Source of the DNA: Actinomucor elegans
Lineage: Eukaryota; Mucoromycota; Mucoromycetes; Mucorales; Mucoraceae
Assembly (NCBI GenBank): GCA_026027325.1
Contig: JAMSLZ010000010.1
Coordinates: forward strand, 930,001-994,000
Length of the DNA stretch: 64,000 nt
Reading direction: 5' to 3'
The translations under genes were made by a program, and so were the position numbers. The notes beneath the pieces are model-generated. The model was not told the origin of the DNA. It did no database searches and was given only the letters and a program-made list of their open reading frames with translations. Positions 34,442-46,276 of this stretch are shown here, piece by piece (the stretch's first letter is position 1; the number at the start of each line of letters is the position of its first letter).

Positions 34442-35897
34442 TATTGGGAATGAGATGGAAGGAAGAAAAGGGAAAAGGGAAATGTATAACGCCAGATAGG
34501 GCGTAGTTTCAAATATGCAAGTGAGGCAAACAACTCCAGCCTATTTGCCAAGCATACAAGCGTACTTGATCGAAGTGATTTCGTGTTTGTTAACTGATTT
34601 AACATGAACGCTGTTAATGTAATTTCTTAATGTTTCAGTTGGGCATTGAGCTTTAGGCAGAAAGTACAGAACACTTAATCAGCACAAAAGTCGCTTCGAA
34701 TCAAGTTTAATTGCCAAATTCTACTGATACAACAAAGGCATATGTAGTTAGGTGCAATGGTATTTTGGGTACGGACTATTTGCTAGATTCGATATTAAAT
34801 TAGGATCAGTCGAGAAATCTATAGATCATTAAATCAAAGTTAAAGGAAATGTATGCCATTTACAATTAAATTATTGATGAATATAATATGATGTTTGTAT
34901 TTCTCTTCAATAAAAACTATGTTAGAAACAACAACTCATCCTGGATCCATTGTAATTATCAGATGTTATATTAAGCTGAAGTTGCCAACGGAGAAATCTA
35001 TTGACCATGATTAAATCCAAATTATATCAAATGTACACCACATATATGCTAATTATTGACAAGTACAATATAATAACTGTATTTCAGTCAAACAAAGATT
35101 GCGGTATATGCAGCGGCTTATTTGAATCGATTACATCAAGTCGAGATTACTCGAAAAATCTATTGATTAAACTCTGCTTTTAATGAAAAGTATACCTTTT
35201 ACACTCAATTACTAAAGTAATTCCAGTCATAGTGTTTTAATCATCTAGTGATTATAGTAGATATAAGAGTTTATTTCTAATACGTAATGGTCATCAGCTG
35301 CAAGGTGAACCATGAAATGCGCGAGAAATGCAGTGGTGCACGATTTGTGCATTACTCCTTATTGCAATTCTTATATTTGATTGGTTGTCGATGATTTAAG
35401 AAATTATTCTGAAGCTCGACTCAGAATGCAATTGATATGAGTGCTAAGTCAGATGCTTGAGATAAGCGGAAATCAGTACGCTCAAATTATACTAGTATAA
35501 TTTATGAAAAGAACTGTGTATAAGATGTAAATTTAAAGCTATTCAATGAAACAAAATGTATAGTTACTTGAGATAAATATTTTTACCTTTTTTTTTTTGT
35601 TTCATGTCGATAAACCGAACTTTTTTTATACATAAAAACATCCGTTTATAAATATTTGAGATAGTAGTGAGCCTATATCTCATATAATAAACTATAACTC
35701 AAGAATGAAAACAAAAACAAAAAACATTTGATTGGATTGTGAAAACTCAACTGTAAGTTTGACGAATTATAATTGGCAAGCGGTAAGTGGCAAGTATCGG
35801 AACCTGTGACTGTACTTTTAGAAACTGTTTAAGTAAAAGTTTCATGCTCCCAAAAAGTTTACTGCTTTCTCTATACAACGAAAATACACAACCCAAA
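34442..35897. other. Intergenic region between divergent genes, with a repeat array
   Basis: Separates the MINDY gene (minus) from the CCCH gene (plus). Contains three diverged copies of one repeat in tandem at about 34775-35225 and no supported gene. Confidence 0.5.
34775..35225 (+). repeat. Three diverged tandem copies of a ~165-bp unit
   Basis: The block AAATCTATAGATC / AAATCTATTGACC / AAATCTATTGATT recurs at about 34825, 34994 and 35155. Each is followed some 30-35 bases on by AAATGTATGCC / AAATGTACACC / AAAGTATACC and TTTACA-like sequence. The spacing is about 160-170 bp. Divergence is high; only the order of blocks is conserved. Confidence 0.55.
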
Positions 35898-37701
35898 ATG
35901 GTCTCCGATCAAGAAATGTTGGACAGAATTGCACACCTAACGAATGCCATTGAGCTGCAAAAAAGTAGAGCAAGAGGCGGTTACCATGGTCATGGTCGAG
36001 GTGGATATCGACCACCACCTTTTCAACCCACCTACCGACCTCCTGTATCATCTTCTTACAGAGGCAGAGGAGGCAACTTGACGCTCTCCAACACTAACGT
36101 TCGACCCAACATGTATCAACATCACCGCCCTGTATATAATCCCACTAATATGTATCGTACACCTGTCAGACCTTCTCCACCTACCAGCCATAATCGCTCG
36201 CTCGTGTTGAACGGAAAACCAACCACAACATACCCAAGTATACCTCTACCAAAACCTAAAAGTCATCACCGTAAACTTATTATCAACCATAAAGATAACT
36301 CGACAAACACCAATACAGTTGTTAAATCAGTAGATGCAGTCACTGGCAGGAAACAAGTTGCTATCGACGGCGTAGATTTTGTAGTGAAAGGAAAAAAGTT
36401 GATTCGTAAAGATCTGTTTGATTCCAATACAACCCTGTCCAATGCCATGTTGAATGCGCCCAAAGTCCTTGTCAGAAGATCTATGAAAAGGTATTTTATA
36501 GATCGAAAGAAAAGAAATTCCCTTTTATTTTTAACCTGTTTTATTCCTTGATAGTTTAAAGAGACGGGATAAAAACCAAAACATGGTGATAGGGAAAGCA
36601 CCTCTGGTCAAAAGAGTCAATCGCAACAAAAAGGGCGGTAACATGGTCTTTGTCCGAGGACCTGAAGGCTATGTACGTCAAGGTCGGTCCGGCAAATCCT
36701 TAGTACTTAATTCACACAAAAAGACACTAAAGAAGCCTCGTTATTGTGGATTCTATACACGTTATGGTAAATGTCCCAATGCGGGCCACTGTCCGTTTGT
36801 GCACGATCCTCATCGACGCGCCATCTGTCCTCGATTCTTACAAAATCGCTGTCAAAAGAATCCGTGCAAACTCTCACATACTCCTAATGACCATATCATG
36901 CCTCACTGCGTCCATTTCCAACGTGCCAAATGTAAGAACGATCCTTGTATGTATATGCATGTCAAAGTCAGTAGCGATGCGCCTGTGTGCAAGTCATTTG
37001 CTATGGAAGGCTATTGTCCCAAGGGTATTGATTGCGCTGAAAAACATGTCCATGTGTGCCCAGAATTTGCGGAAACAGGCAAATGTTCTAATGCTAATTG
37101 TCGACTGCCTCATGTAGCTCGCAGAACTAATACGACCGAGAAACAAGCGGGTATTGTAAGATTAGGAAGCTGGGTTAGCCCACAATATTTTTATCAACAG
37201 AAAATGGCCAAAACGGAAAAGAGAAAGGCGATTGAGGATGCTACTGCTGCCAAGGTATGGACTCGTCCAGAGTTAATAGAAGAAAAACAACAGCAAGATG
37301 TGCCGGTGAATAAAGAAGAAGTGAGAGAAGTAGAAGAACAGCAGGGCTTTATTCGTCTGTTTAATGATAGTGATGATGACGATGGTTGGAGCCAATTTGA
37401 AAGGAGCAGCGAAGCTGCTGATGAAGATATCCAATCTTTACGGTTCAATGAAGAAGAAGAGGAAGAAGACGACGACGACGACGAGGAAGACCTTGAGGAG
37501 GAAAATGAGAACGAGAATAATGAGGAAAAAGACAACGAAGAGGAAGATATGGATGAAGACTCTGAAGGCGAGTTCCAAGACGCAGAAGAATACCTTGAAT
37601 CAGATATGCATGATAATCAGGTCGGACACAGTGACGAAGAGCAGAGTGATGATGAGGAAATCTATGAAGAGGTCTCTGATACTGAAATGTCAGATGAATA
37701 A
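35898..37701 (+). CDS. ZC3H3-like CCCH zinc-finger protein
   Basis: Two exons, 35898-36490 and 36555-37701 (phase 2), 579 residues. Start is the ATG in ...AAAATGGTCTCC (MVSDQEMLDRI), the first with a fungal-type context; the open frame upstream begins without an ATG. The N-terminus is RG- and Pro-rich (RARGGYHGHGRGG). The middle carries five CCCH fingers in a row: CGFYTRYGKCPNAGHCPFVH, then CPRFLQNRCQKNPCKLSH and CVHFQRAKCKNDPCMYMH, then CKSFAMEGYCPKGIDCAEKH and CPEFAETGKCSNANCRLPH. Five fingers at this spacing match ZC3H3/SMICL, a nuclear mRNA polyadenylation and export factor. The long C-terminal tail is Glu/Asp-rich (very acidic, about 150 residues). A poly(A) signal follows at 37717. Confidence 0.88.
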
Positions 37702-37716
37702 CCATGTATAATATCA

Positions 37717-37722
37717 AATAAA
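37717..37722 (+). terminator. Poly(A) signal of the CCCH gene
   Basis: AATAAA 16 bases after the stop. Confidence 0.5.
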
Positions 37723-38140
37723 CACCTTTTATGTGCAATATCAATTATATACAGAGCAATTGTTTCATTTTCATTATGCGTCTAGTAAAATTGACATTTT
37801 TGACAGTACAAGGTTTGTCTATGAATGAATGCTTAAAATGCACACCTTCCTCTAGTATACTATCGTTGCTTATAATAAAGCAGTATATATTTATACACAG
37901 TACCGGAACAAAACACATACAGCTTTGAATATAATAATTATTTCTGGAGTTTGAGCCTTAGTTAAACTATCAGATTTTTACCTTTTCAACCGAATCTTTT
38001 TTCTATCAGCAAATCTTAGTTTGCATAAAACGGTCACGTAAAAAAAAAAAATCGACACGAAGATTCGCGTCCGAACACAAATTTCTTCCTTCACCTGTTC
38101 AACCTTCTATCCACTGTCAAAGAGTTAATTTCATTTGAGC
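37723..38140. other. Intergenic upstream of RFC1
   Basis: Promoter region. An open frame at 37731-37928 has no features. No TATA box stands out. Confidence 0.4.
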
Positions 38141-41100
38141 ATGGGAATTGAAAAATACTTCACTGCATCGAAAAAGGTAGTTTGGAAGAGCAAGGAATGA
38201 TATATAATATCATGTGTTAAGCTTATTATATAGGTTGAGTCTACAAAGAAACTTTCGCTTAAAAGAAAGCCAAGCTGTAAATACCCACTAGATAACCCAA
38301 AGCCAGAGTGGGACACTAACTTTTTTTCTTCTGATATTATTATTAGCTATTACTGACGATGAGGGAGATTTGTAATATATTAAGCTTCCAGATACCTTTA
38401 TTTTAATATTAATATCAAGTTTCTATAGCCAAAAACCTGCATCAAAACCCAATTCAAAACCCAAAACAGATGAAAAGTAACATATTCCTGAATAGATGAT
38501 ATTTTTTTTAAAAAAAAAATAGCGTGTATTTATTATTATCCATATAGACTTACGGATCCTAAACAGTTCTTTGGCTCCAAAGCTTCCACCTCAAAGCCTG
38601 TAGCAGTTACAGCAAAGATAACCACAACCAAATCAGTTTCCCAGTCAGTATCTTCGGCTGCAAAAGAAGCGAAACCTAAAGCTGCTATCAAAGCTACCAC
38701 TAGGGCTGCGTCTAAAAAGCCTACTGTCATTATCAGCGACGAGGAGGAGGAGGATGACAACAATGATGAAGATGAATACATCGAAGAAGAAGAAGAAGTA
38801 ATATCAGCCCCACCAAAGTCAAAGAGAGCCAAAAAAGAGACTTCTTCCGAACCTGCTATTAAAAAGACATCTGGCAAACGTACTCTCCCTGCTGGAAAGG
38901 CAAAGTTGGAGACGGAAGCAGTTGAAGAAGACATAAAGAAGGATAAACCTGTAGAAAAGCCCAAGAATCCCAAAGCCAATTACTTTGCTATGCAAAGAAA
39001 TAAAGAGGGACCCAAAGCATTGGGCACTCGTCCTCAGCCTGTAGGCGCTGAGAATTGTTTAGAAGGCCTCACTTTTGTCATTTCTGGTGAATATGAAACG
39101 CTGACTCGAAATGACATCAAAGATATTGTTATGCGTTATGGTGGGTAAGTGGTCTCTATTTTATTGCTTGAAACAAGAGTTTGATATGTATGTATGTTAC
39201 AATTAGCCGCGTTACAGGCGCTGTTAGTGGCAAAACCAATTATCTGTTGAAGGGTAGAGATGCTGGTGAATCCAAGACAGCAAAAGCAAGAGCTGTTGGA
39301 TGTAAAATAATGGATGAAGATGATTTTTATAATCTTGTCGAGTCATCTGCTGCAAAGATCTCCAAAGTAGCTCCACTACCACCTCAACCAAAACCTACCA
39401 ATGCCTCTTCTGTTGCTGTAGCTTCTGTTGCCACGACAGCTGCGTAAGTGCAATAAGAATTCCCATCTCGTTTCCTCTTATTAATGTTATTCCATAGTGC
39501 CAAGATCAATCCAGCTGCACCTCAAACTCAATTATGGACTGAAAAATACAAGCCTACTGAGATAAAAGATATCATTGGTAACAAAGAATCCGTGCGACGT
39601 ATTTCACAATGGCTCGGTCAGTGGCAAGAGCTCTATAATAAGGGATTTGAAGGCGATTCGGATGAAATGAATAATCACCGTGCCCTTTTAATCAGCGGTC
39701 CTCCTGGTATTGGTAAAACAACGACAGCATCTGTTGTAGCTAAAGCAAATGGATACGAACCTCTTGAATTTAATGCAAGTGATGTACGTAGCAAGAAGAT
39801 TTTGGAGGAGAGTATCTCTGAAATGATGGATAACCGTACAATGACTGAATACTTTCAACCCAGTGGCGCCAAGAAGGTAGAACCAGCATAAATCAACTTA
39901 TGATATAACTCACTCTGCTAATAGGAGAAGGAAAGATTACTGAAGGGTAAAAAGGTTGTTTTGATCATGGATGAAGTGGATGGTATGTCTGGCGGTGATC
40001 GCGGTGGTTCTGCTGAAATGGCTCAGCTTATTAGAAAGAGCAAGATTCCAGTTATTTGTATCTGTAATGACTCGAGATCTAGCAAGGTTGCACCTTTATT
40101 AAAAGTGTGTTTTGAAGCCAAATTCAGAAGGTATCTTTTGATATGAAACATGTTCACTATAGTTTAATTTAAAACACTTTTTTTTTTCCAGAACACCTGC
40201 TGCTCAGATTCGGTCTAGAATTTTGTCTATTGCCTTCAAGGAAGGACTCAAACTTCAACCAAATGCTGTAGATGAACTCATCTCGGCCACTCAAAACGAT
40301 ATTAGACAAGTTATAAACATCCTGTCCACCTATCGATTAAAGGAAACTGGAATGAATTATGATCAAGCAAAGACGGTGTAAAGTATTCAAACAATTATAG
40401 CTTATATCGATATATTGACTAGTTTGATAGGGGAAAGAATAATCAAAAATATTCGATTCTTAGCTTGTTTGATATTCCTCTTGAGCTTTTGAATGGCGGA
40501 AGTTGGAGGTCAAAGACCTTGAACGAAAAATATGAAATCTACTTTCACGATTATAATCTGGCTCACTTGATGATCTACGTTAGTTTCATTTAATTTAGCA
40601 CTAGCACATGGCACTAAAAAAAAAAGGTTAATAATAGGAAAATTACATCAAGGCTACACCAGAAAAAGCCAGATCGCCTACTGGTAACCAGGTTGAAACT
40701 GCCTGTAATGAAATGGATCTACTTGCAAAGGCTGCTGAATCGATTGCCGACGGTGATCTTGTAGATTCAATGATTCACGGGTAAGTATGCACAAAAGATA
40801 ATACAATGATGATAACTAATGATGAATGTAGTACGGTCCAACATTGGTCACTTATGCCAGTTCATTCAATCTTTTCTTGTGTAAGACCTGCAAACTATAT
40901 GGAAGGTGGATTACAAACCCGAATTGGTTTCCCTTCGTAAGTATATTCCAAGTAAATTTATTTCTTGTATCTAAATTTATAATAGGTGGCTCGGTCAAAA
41001 CTCCAAGGCAATGAAATACGCAAGACAATTAAGCGATGTACAGACCCGTATGCGACTTAAATCATCTGGAGACAAGTTTGAAATAAGACAAAACTATATT

Positions 41101-41681
41101 CCAACCCTAAACGATCGTATATTCGGTCAACTTGAAAAGGTTAGCCATTGCCACGCTGCGTGGTGTAACTTGAACTAATATTTGATAGGAAAACTTTGAG
41201 GAAGCGATGGAGTATATGGATACCTATTATCTTGACCGTGAAAACCTAGAAACGTTAAATGACTTAACATTTGCTCCTACTGGAAAAGGGCCTTTGAATC
41301 AAATACCCACAAGGGCCAAAACTGCTTTTACTAGAGTGTAAGTCTTTTTTTTTAATATGAAACTGATGGTTTGGGATCTGACTTTTGATTAGGTACAACG
41401 CCAAAAACCACCCAATCTTATTCCAAATTGGCGGAGAAGCAATCAAAAAGTCGGTTTCGGGACCCAAGGAAGACGCAGAGGGAACTATTATTGAAGAGGA
41501 TAAACCAATTGGCGATGATTTGTCAGAAGATGAAAATTCGGACGAGAAGGAAGATCCTGAAAACGATATTAAAGATATAAAATATATTAAAGAGTCTACC
41601 AAGACCACCAAGGGCAAAAAGCGAAAGAATACCGCTTCAACGAGTAGTGCAACCAAGAAAAAATTGAAATCTAAAAAGTAG
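38141..41681 (+). CDS. RFC1: Replication factor C large subunit
   Basis: Largest subunit of the RFC clamp loader that opens PCNA at primer ends. Fourteen exons from 38141-38176 to 41393-41681, every junction in phase, 898 residues. N-terminal MGIEKYFTASKK resembles a PCNA-binding start and DPKQFFGSK repeats it, then acidic and basic disordered sequence. A BRCT domain runs from ENCLEGLTFVISGEYE to KIMDEDDFYNLV. The AAA+ domain has LWTEKYKP, Walker A GPPGIGKTT, Walker B LIMDEVDGM, and ICNDS with its sensor Asn. The C-terminal RFC1 domain has DIPLELLNGGSWRSK, GLQTRIGFPSWLGQNS and AYNAKNHP-type endings, then a Lys-rich tail. Exon 3 is only 25 nt, and exon 2 must end at a GTAAAT donor in what looks like open frame. 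The next gene starts 147 bases after the stop. Confidence 0.93.
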
Positions 41682-41714
41682 TTTTGTGTAGCAGCTTCTT
41701 GCTGAATATAGGTT

Positions 41715-41720
41715 AATAAA
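41715..41720 (+). terminator. Poly(A) signal of RFC1
   Basis: AATAAA 34 bases after the stop, inside the 147-bp gap to the next gene. Confidence 0.45.
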
Positions 41721-41828
41721 AAGATATGTCACTCTATAATAGGAAAACGATAGTTGGCTCGCTCCTAATAATTAGATGCACATCTGAGAGATTCATTTAT
41801 CTCTTTTCTTTCTTAATTATCTTAAATT

Positions 41829-43124
41829 ATGACTGTAGATACTTATCTTTCGACACATTCAAGCAAGCTGAGGAGTTTGGATACGCCAATGATATGGCTG
41901 GCTCTTTACTTCTTTTTCAATCTATCCTTAACACTATACAACAAGATCATTTTGGCACTCTATGATTTCCCTTTTCCTTGGACACTTACTGCGATACATA
42001 CGTTATGTGGAGCTATTGGGTCGTATTCTTTCTGGAAAGTAGAGATATTTACACCGGCTGCTCTGGGAGAAAAAGAGAATATGGTCATGCTGGCATTCTC
42101 TGTTCTTTATACCATCAATATTGCTATAAGCAATGTATCTCTGTAAGTATCTAACTAGTAAATGACCAGATAAAAGCCGCTAATCGTTGATTTATGTAAC
42201 AGTAACCTTGTTACCGTGCCTGTAATTACTTGTAGAAATGAAGGACAAAGATAACAGCAACTCACTATCTGTTTTATATTATAGTTTCACCAAGTGGTTC
42301 GTGCAATGACACCTGTCTTTACTATTATGCTATCAGTCATGTTTTTAAAGAAATCCTATTCGTCAATGACTTATATCTCATTATTACCGGTAAGCTAGTT
42401 TGAAAACAACGGGCATCCATTTGGACGATCAGATGCACGATTAATAGCAAATACATGCAGATCATTATGCTAATATATTTTGTTTAATTACCAGGTAGTA
42501 TTTGGAGTCGGATTTGCTACATTTGGCGATTATAACTATACGCGGTTAGGATTCATACTCACTGTGTTGGGCACAGTATTAGCTGCAGTGAAAACAGTAG
42601 TGACCAACCGTGTTCAGGTGGGCCGTCTCAAGCTGCACCCCCTGGATCTATTACTTCGCATGTCACCCTTAGCATTTGTTCAAACCATGGCATACTCTTA
42701 TATTTCAGGTGAAATGACTGAGGTAGTGGCCTTTTGTCGTACTCGTCTAACCATGTCACTGTGCTTTGCCTTGCTAATTAACGGCGTGCTTGCCTTCTTT
42801 TTGAATGTCGTGAGCTTTACCGCAAACAAAAAGACAAGTGCTTTGACAATGACGGTTGCTGGAAACGTAAAGCAGGTTCTTTCGATTGTACTGGCTGTCA
42901 TTATCTTCAATTTGAACATTACATTTACAAATCTGATCGGTATCATGTTGACTTTAGCTGGTGGGGCTTGGTATACGTAAGTGCATATATATATATTTGG
43001 TGAATAGCCTTATTTATTGACACTGATCTGTAGTAACGTCAGTATGCAAGAAAAAACTAAATCCAAAGCAACAACAGACTTACCTATTGTCAAGGAAGGT
43101 TTGGATAGCAAGATGCTCAGATAA
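41829..43124 (+). CDS. Triose-phosphate/nucleotide-sugar-type transporter (TPT, DMT superfamily)
   Basis: Five exons, 41829-42142, 42203-42221 (19 nt), 42285-42389, 42495-42976 and 43034-43124, in phase, 336 residues. About ten hydrophobic segments follow the DMT pattern, starting LALYFFFNLSLTLYNKII and including the internal repeat FHQVVRAMTPVFTIM, then a second half with GFILTVLGTVLAAVKTVVTNR and TMTVAGNVKQVLSIVLAV. These are the TPT-family signatures (SLC35E-like, Golgi/ER sugar-phosphate or nucleotide-sugar exchange). The transported sugar cannot be read from sequence. The tail is polar and basic (KTKSKATTD), facing the cytosol by family analogy. The 19-nt exon is required: without it the phase breaks and the NLVTVP residues are lost. 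Confidence 0.85.
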
Positions 43125-44518
43125 CCAGTTGGGTCTTACAAGTTGGGCTGCAATTTAGAATAGAAGCAGCACTTGCATAGCTTTGTGTCCAGTCTGTTAT
43201 TCACAATGCTTTCAGGGACCAGCCAACAGTTTTGTAAAAATAAAATAAGATTGTAAACGAAAAGGCACTTGGTGATATAGACAATGTATATAGCTGATGT
43301 ACACTCAACTGGCGTTTTGGTGTAAATGATCTATAAAAACATTTTCACTAGATGAAGATGATGGTTTAAAAAACGTCTTTAGATAGTAATCAAGTTCTAA
43401 CTATTGCGGTAGCTCGCTCCGAGTATGTCTTATATGTTAAAAATAGGTCATTGAAAAAAAAACTAAAAACTTCCAAGTTAAGAGGGGCCTATTGATCGTT
43501 AGATTTAAGTTACTTGAAATGTATGTAATTTACATCACATCACATCACTCAAATGTAGTACTTTCATGGTTCTCAAGCCAAATAATAAATCTAGTGGATG
43601 CAGAAGTCCATTATGAATATGTACAAATCATCAAATATGGCATGGAATTTAAGTTGGTCAAAGGAAATGGCCTAATAATTTCTAAAAACATCCAAAGGTG
43701 TCCTCTTAAGTCCAAATTCCCAATATTTACTTTATGAAGCAAAGATATGGTTTTTCTGAAGCGAGCTACTTTAATAAAGTAGTACGGCTGACATCATGCA
43801 GGGCATGCAGTACAAGTTTTACCTTAGTAAACACATGAGTTATGTACTCATCCAAAAAAGTAGAAAAAACAGCCTTTTTGTCAAAGTAAATTCCTTAATT
43901 TTGATTATTAGTTCATTTTTAAGCCCTTTTCATTGACTGATAGAGATTCAATCCTTTTTTGTCTAATAAGGTCAATTTTGGAACTCAAATAAAATCGCTC
44001 GCTATCCGACTTTTGAGAAAAAGAAATATTCCAAAAATCAGGTAATTCTTAATCTGTATGCATATCCAGAATGCAGTACTGTATTTACTAGAACCAAAAT
44101 TCAACAAATATATCGCTTTTTAAAGATGTTCTGTAAAGTAGTACGCTATCCAAGTAAAGTGCACTTTTGAATTATAGACCTCTTGACTGATCTTGGCCAG
44201 ATGTTGCATCTGTTGGTTCTACTCCTGTATAATGTAACGAGTGCCATGTATTAATGACTAGAAATAAACTACATGCATTTCATGCTACTGAATGATCTAT
44301 ACATCGACTAATTTCTGCCAGACATTGCATCTGAAATGTATCCTATTATATGATTAAAATCGCTTGCATCGCAAGATAAGTACCAAAAATATCACAACGC
44401 ACAAGCTGAGGCAACAATGAGAAGTTACTACAGGCTTACCTGACTTTTAATAATTGATAGCTACGATCGCTCATTATTATCAGCCTCTTTCCGTGCCTTG
44501 TTTCTTCAGCCAACCCCA

Positions 44519-44559
<41 letters not shown>

Positions 44560-44686
44560 CGCTTTGAATTTCCAACCGAAAACGTCCTCTTTTTGCTTGA
44601 TGAATATACAGCTTTTTTTTATTGTAATAATAATATAAACATTAAAAAGAAGGGTGCTTTTTATTGTACGAGTTCATAGATGAGAT
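43125..44686. other. Convergent intergenic region with repeat copies
   Basis: Lies between two convergent genes. The repeat family appears at 43480-43560 (TATTGATCGTTAGATTTAAG, GAAATGTATGTAATTTACAT) and in diverged form at 44175-44345. An A34 run sits at 44522-44555. The open frame at 43492-43737 has no features. Confidence 0.5.
44522..44555. repeat. Homopolymer run, 34 A
   Basis: Uninterrupted A run about 130 bases beyond the end of the NDP kinase gene. Confidence 0.95.
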
Positions 44687-45196
44687 TTAGTTCTCGTAGA
44701 ACAAAGAGTGGATGGAGTGGCTACGAGCAACAGTCTTGACACCACGGGGGAACCACAAAGCGATTTCCTTCTCGGCGTTCTCGACAGAGTCGGAACCGTG
44801 ACAGATGTTACGTCCAACCTCGATACAGAAGTCACCACGGATGGTACCAGGGGCAGAGGCCAAGGGGTTGGTCTCACCCAACATCTTACGACCGATCTTG
44901 ACGGCATCCTTACCGGTCCAGACCATACCGACAACGGGGCCGGAGGTCATGTATTCAAGCAAAGAAGGGAAGAAAGGCTTGGACTTCAAGTCACAGTACT
45001 ACAAGAAAAATCGCGTTAGGCATGATAAGATTTGATAGAAATAAAAACTTACGTGTTCTTCGAGGAGTTCACGGGTAGGGTGGATCAACTCGAGAGCAGT
45101 GAGTTGGTAACCACGTTGTTCGAAACGCTTGATAATTTCACCAACGATACCGCGCTCAACGCCATCGGGCTTAACCATGATATAAGTACGCTCCAT
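44687..45196 (-). CDS. Nucleoside diphosphate kinase
   Basis: Transfers the gamma-phosphate between nucleoside di- and triphosphates through a phosphohistidine. Exons 45196-45053 and 44998-44687, phase 0, 151 residues, the usual length of hexameric NDPKs. It starts [16 protein letters not shown], has the Kpn-loop region [15 protein letters not shown], and the active-site motif [10 protein letters not shown] with the catalytic His at about H115. The C-terminus is the usual [11 protein letters not shown]. All key residues (Lys in VKPDGV, Arg, Thr, Asn, His) are present. The coding sequence is GC-richer and uses few codons compared with the neighbours, typical of a highly expressed gene. Confidence 0.97.
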
Positions 45197-45951
45197 TTTG
45201 AATAATATGTGTTTTTTTAGAAGTAAAGAAAAAAAAAAAGAAAAAAAGTTTTGCGAGAAAACTTTTATTTATGAAAATTTTTTTTCTGACCTGTAGTATT
45301 GCTTGGTGTAACCCCATGCTACCACCTGCAATGGCGATTGAATTCGTAATTGATGAGGTATTGAATTACTTATCAAAGTTCGAAAACAAAGATTAATCAA
45401 CGGTTGTAGTTCAGAGAGAGTAACCAATTGAAAACCTGATGGCCCTACATGGAATAAATCCGTTTATATGTGTTTTATGTCAAGATGTACAAACTCAACA
45501 TATCAGTTTCATACAGTGTTTTTTCAAATAATAGCTACTAGCTTATAACGGAGCATCTCTTTATAAGCTGAAAGGCAAATAGCTACTGTTTCCTGATCAT
45601 TGAATGGTTTGACAGGTCAAATTAGTTTTACCTGTCAAATAGCAATCCCGAAGAAGAATTGATTCTCCGTCTCCAATCCCAGATTATCTTGTAAAAAAAT
45701 ACAGTGGGTTTACCTTATGCAGCTAGCACAGGTTTAACTGCCGCTGTTTCCATTCGAATTATATTCATTTCATCCATTGAAATAAGGTAAGGATAGAACG
45801 ATCTGGTTGTAACTTTCAAAAATGTTAAAAGCTGTTCACACAAAGTTGTCACAAACAACAAGTTTGCAGTCTGCTTCTTTCAAACTTGCAAAACGGATGA
45901 ACTAATGTCAGCAACCTATAGCTGGTACAGTTTCATTGACTTTTACGAGCG

Positions 45952-45985
<34 letters not shown>

Positions 45986-46276
45986 ACAAATCGAACCCTC
46001 TAAATATGATTAGCTCTAAGGAAAGCACTAGCTATCAAGCCAATGGATATTCTCAGTTTGATCATTTTTGTGTCACCGAATCAGAGTTTGAAGGAGATTG
46101 AAAGAGTATCAAATGAAATTCTTTAAGCAGTTGTGTAATAGGTATGTAAGCTCTAGTTATGATTCTATACGCAACTACTACTAAGGGGTTTTCAAGCATA
46201 AATAATATATATATATAGTACAAAGTTATGATAAAACACGCATGGCCATTTCGAAACTAAAAAAAACATAAATGAG
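45197..46276. other. Intergenic, no gene seen
   Basis: Includes the promoter of the NDP kinase gene (T/A-rich, 45220-45280), an A31 run (45952-45982) and the 3' region of the carrier gene. Confidence 0.45.
45952..45982. repeat. Homopolymer run, 31 A
   Basis: Uninterrupted A run. Confidence 0.95.

Noticed and set aside
37194..37535. Ser-rich open frame opposite the CCCH gene's acidic tail
   Set aside because: It is the antisense reading of Glu/Asp codons (GAA/GAC to TTC/GTC), a compositional shadow.
44674..45035. Open frames overlapping the NDP kinase gene on both strands
   Set aside because: Shadows produced by the biased codon use of a highly expressed gene.
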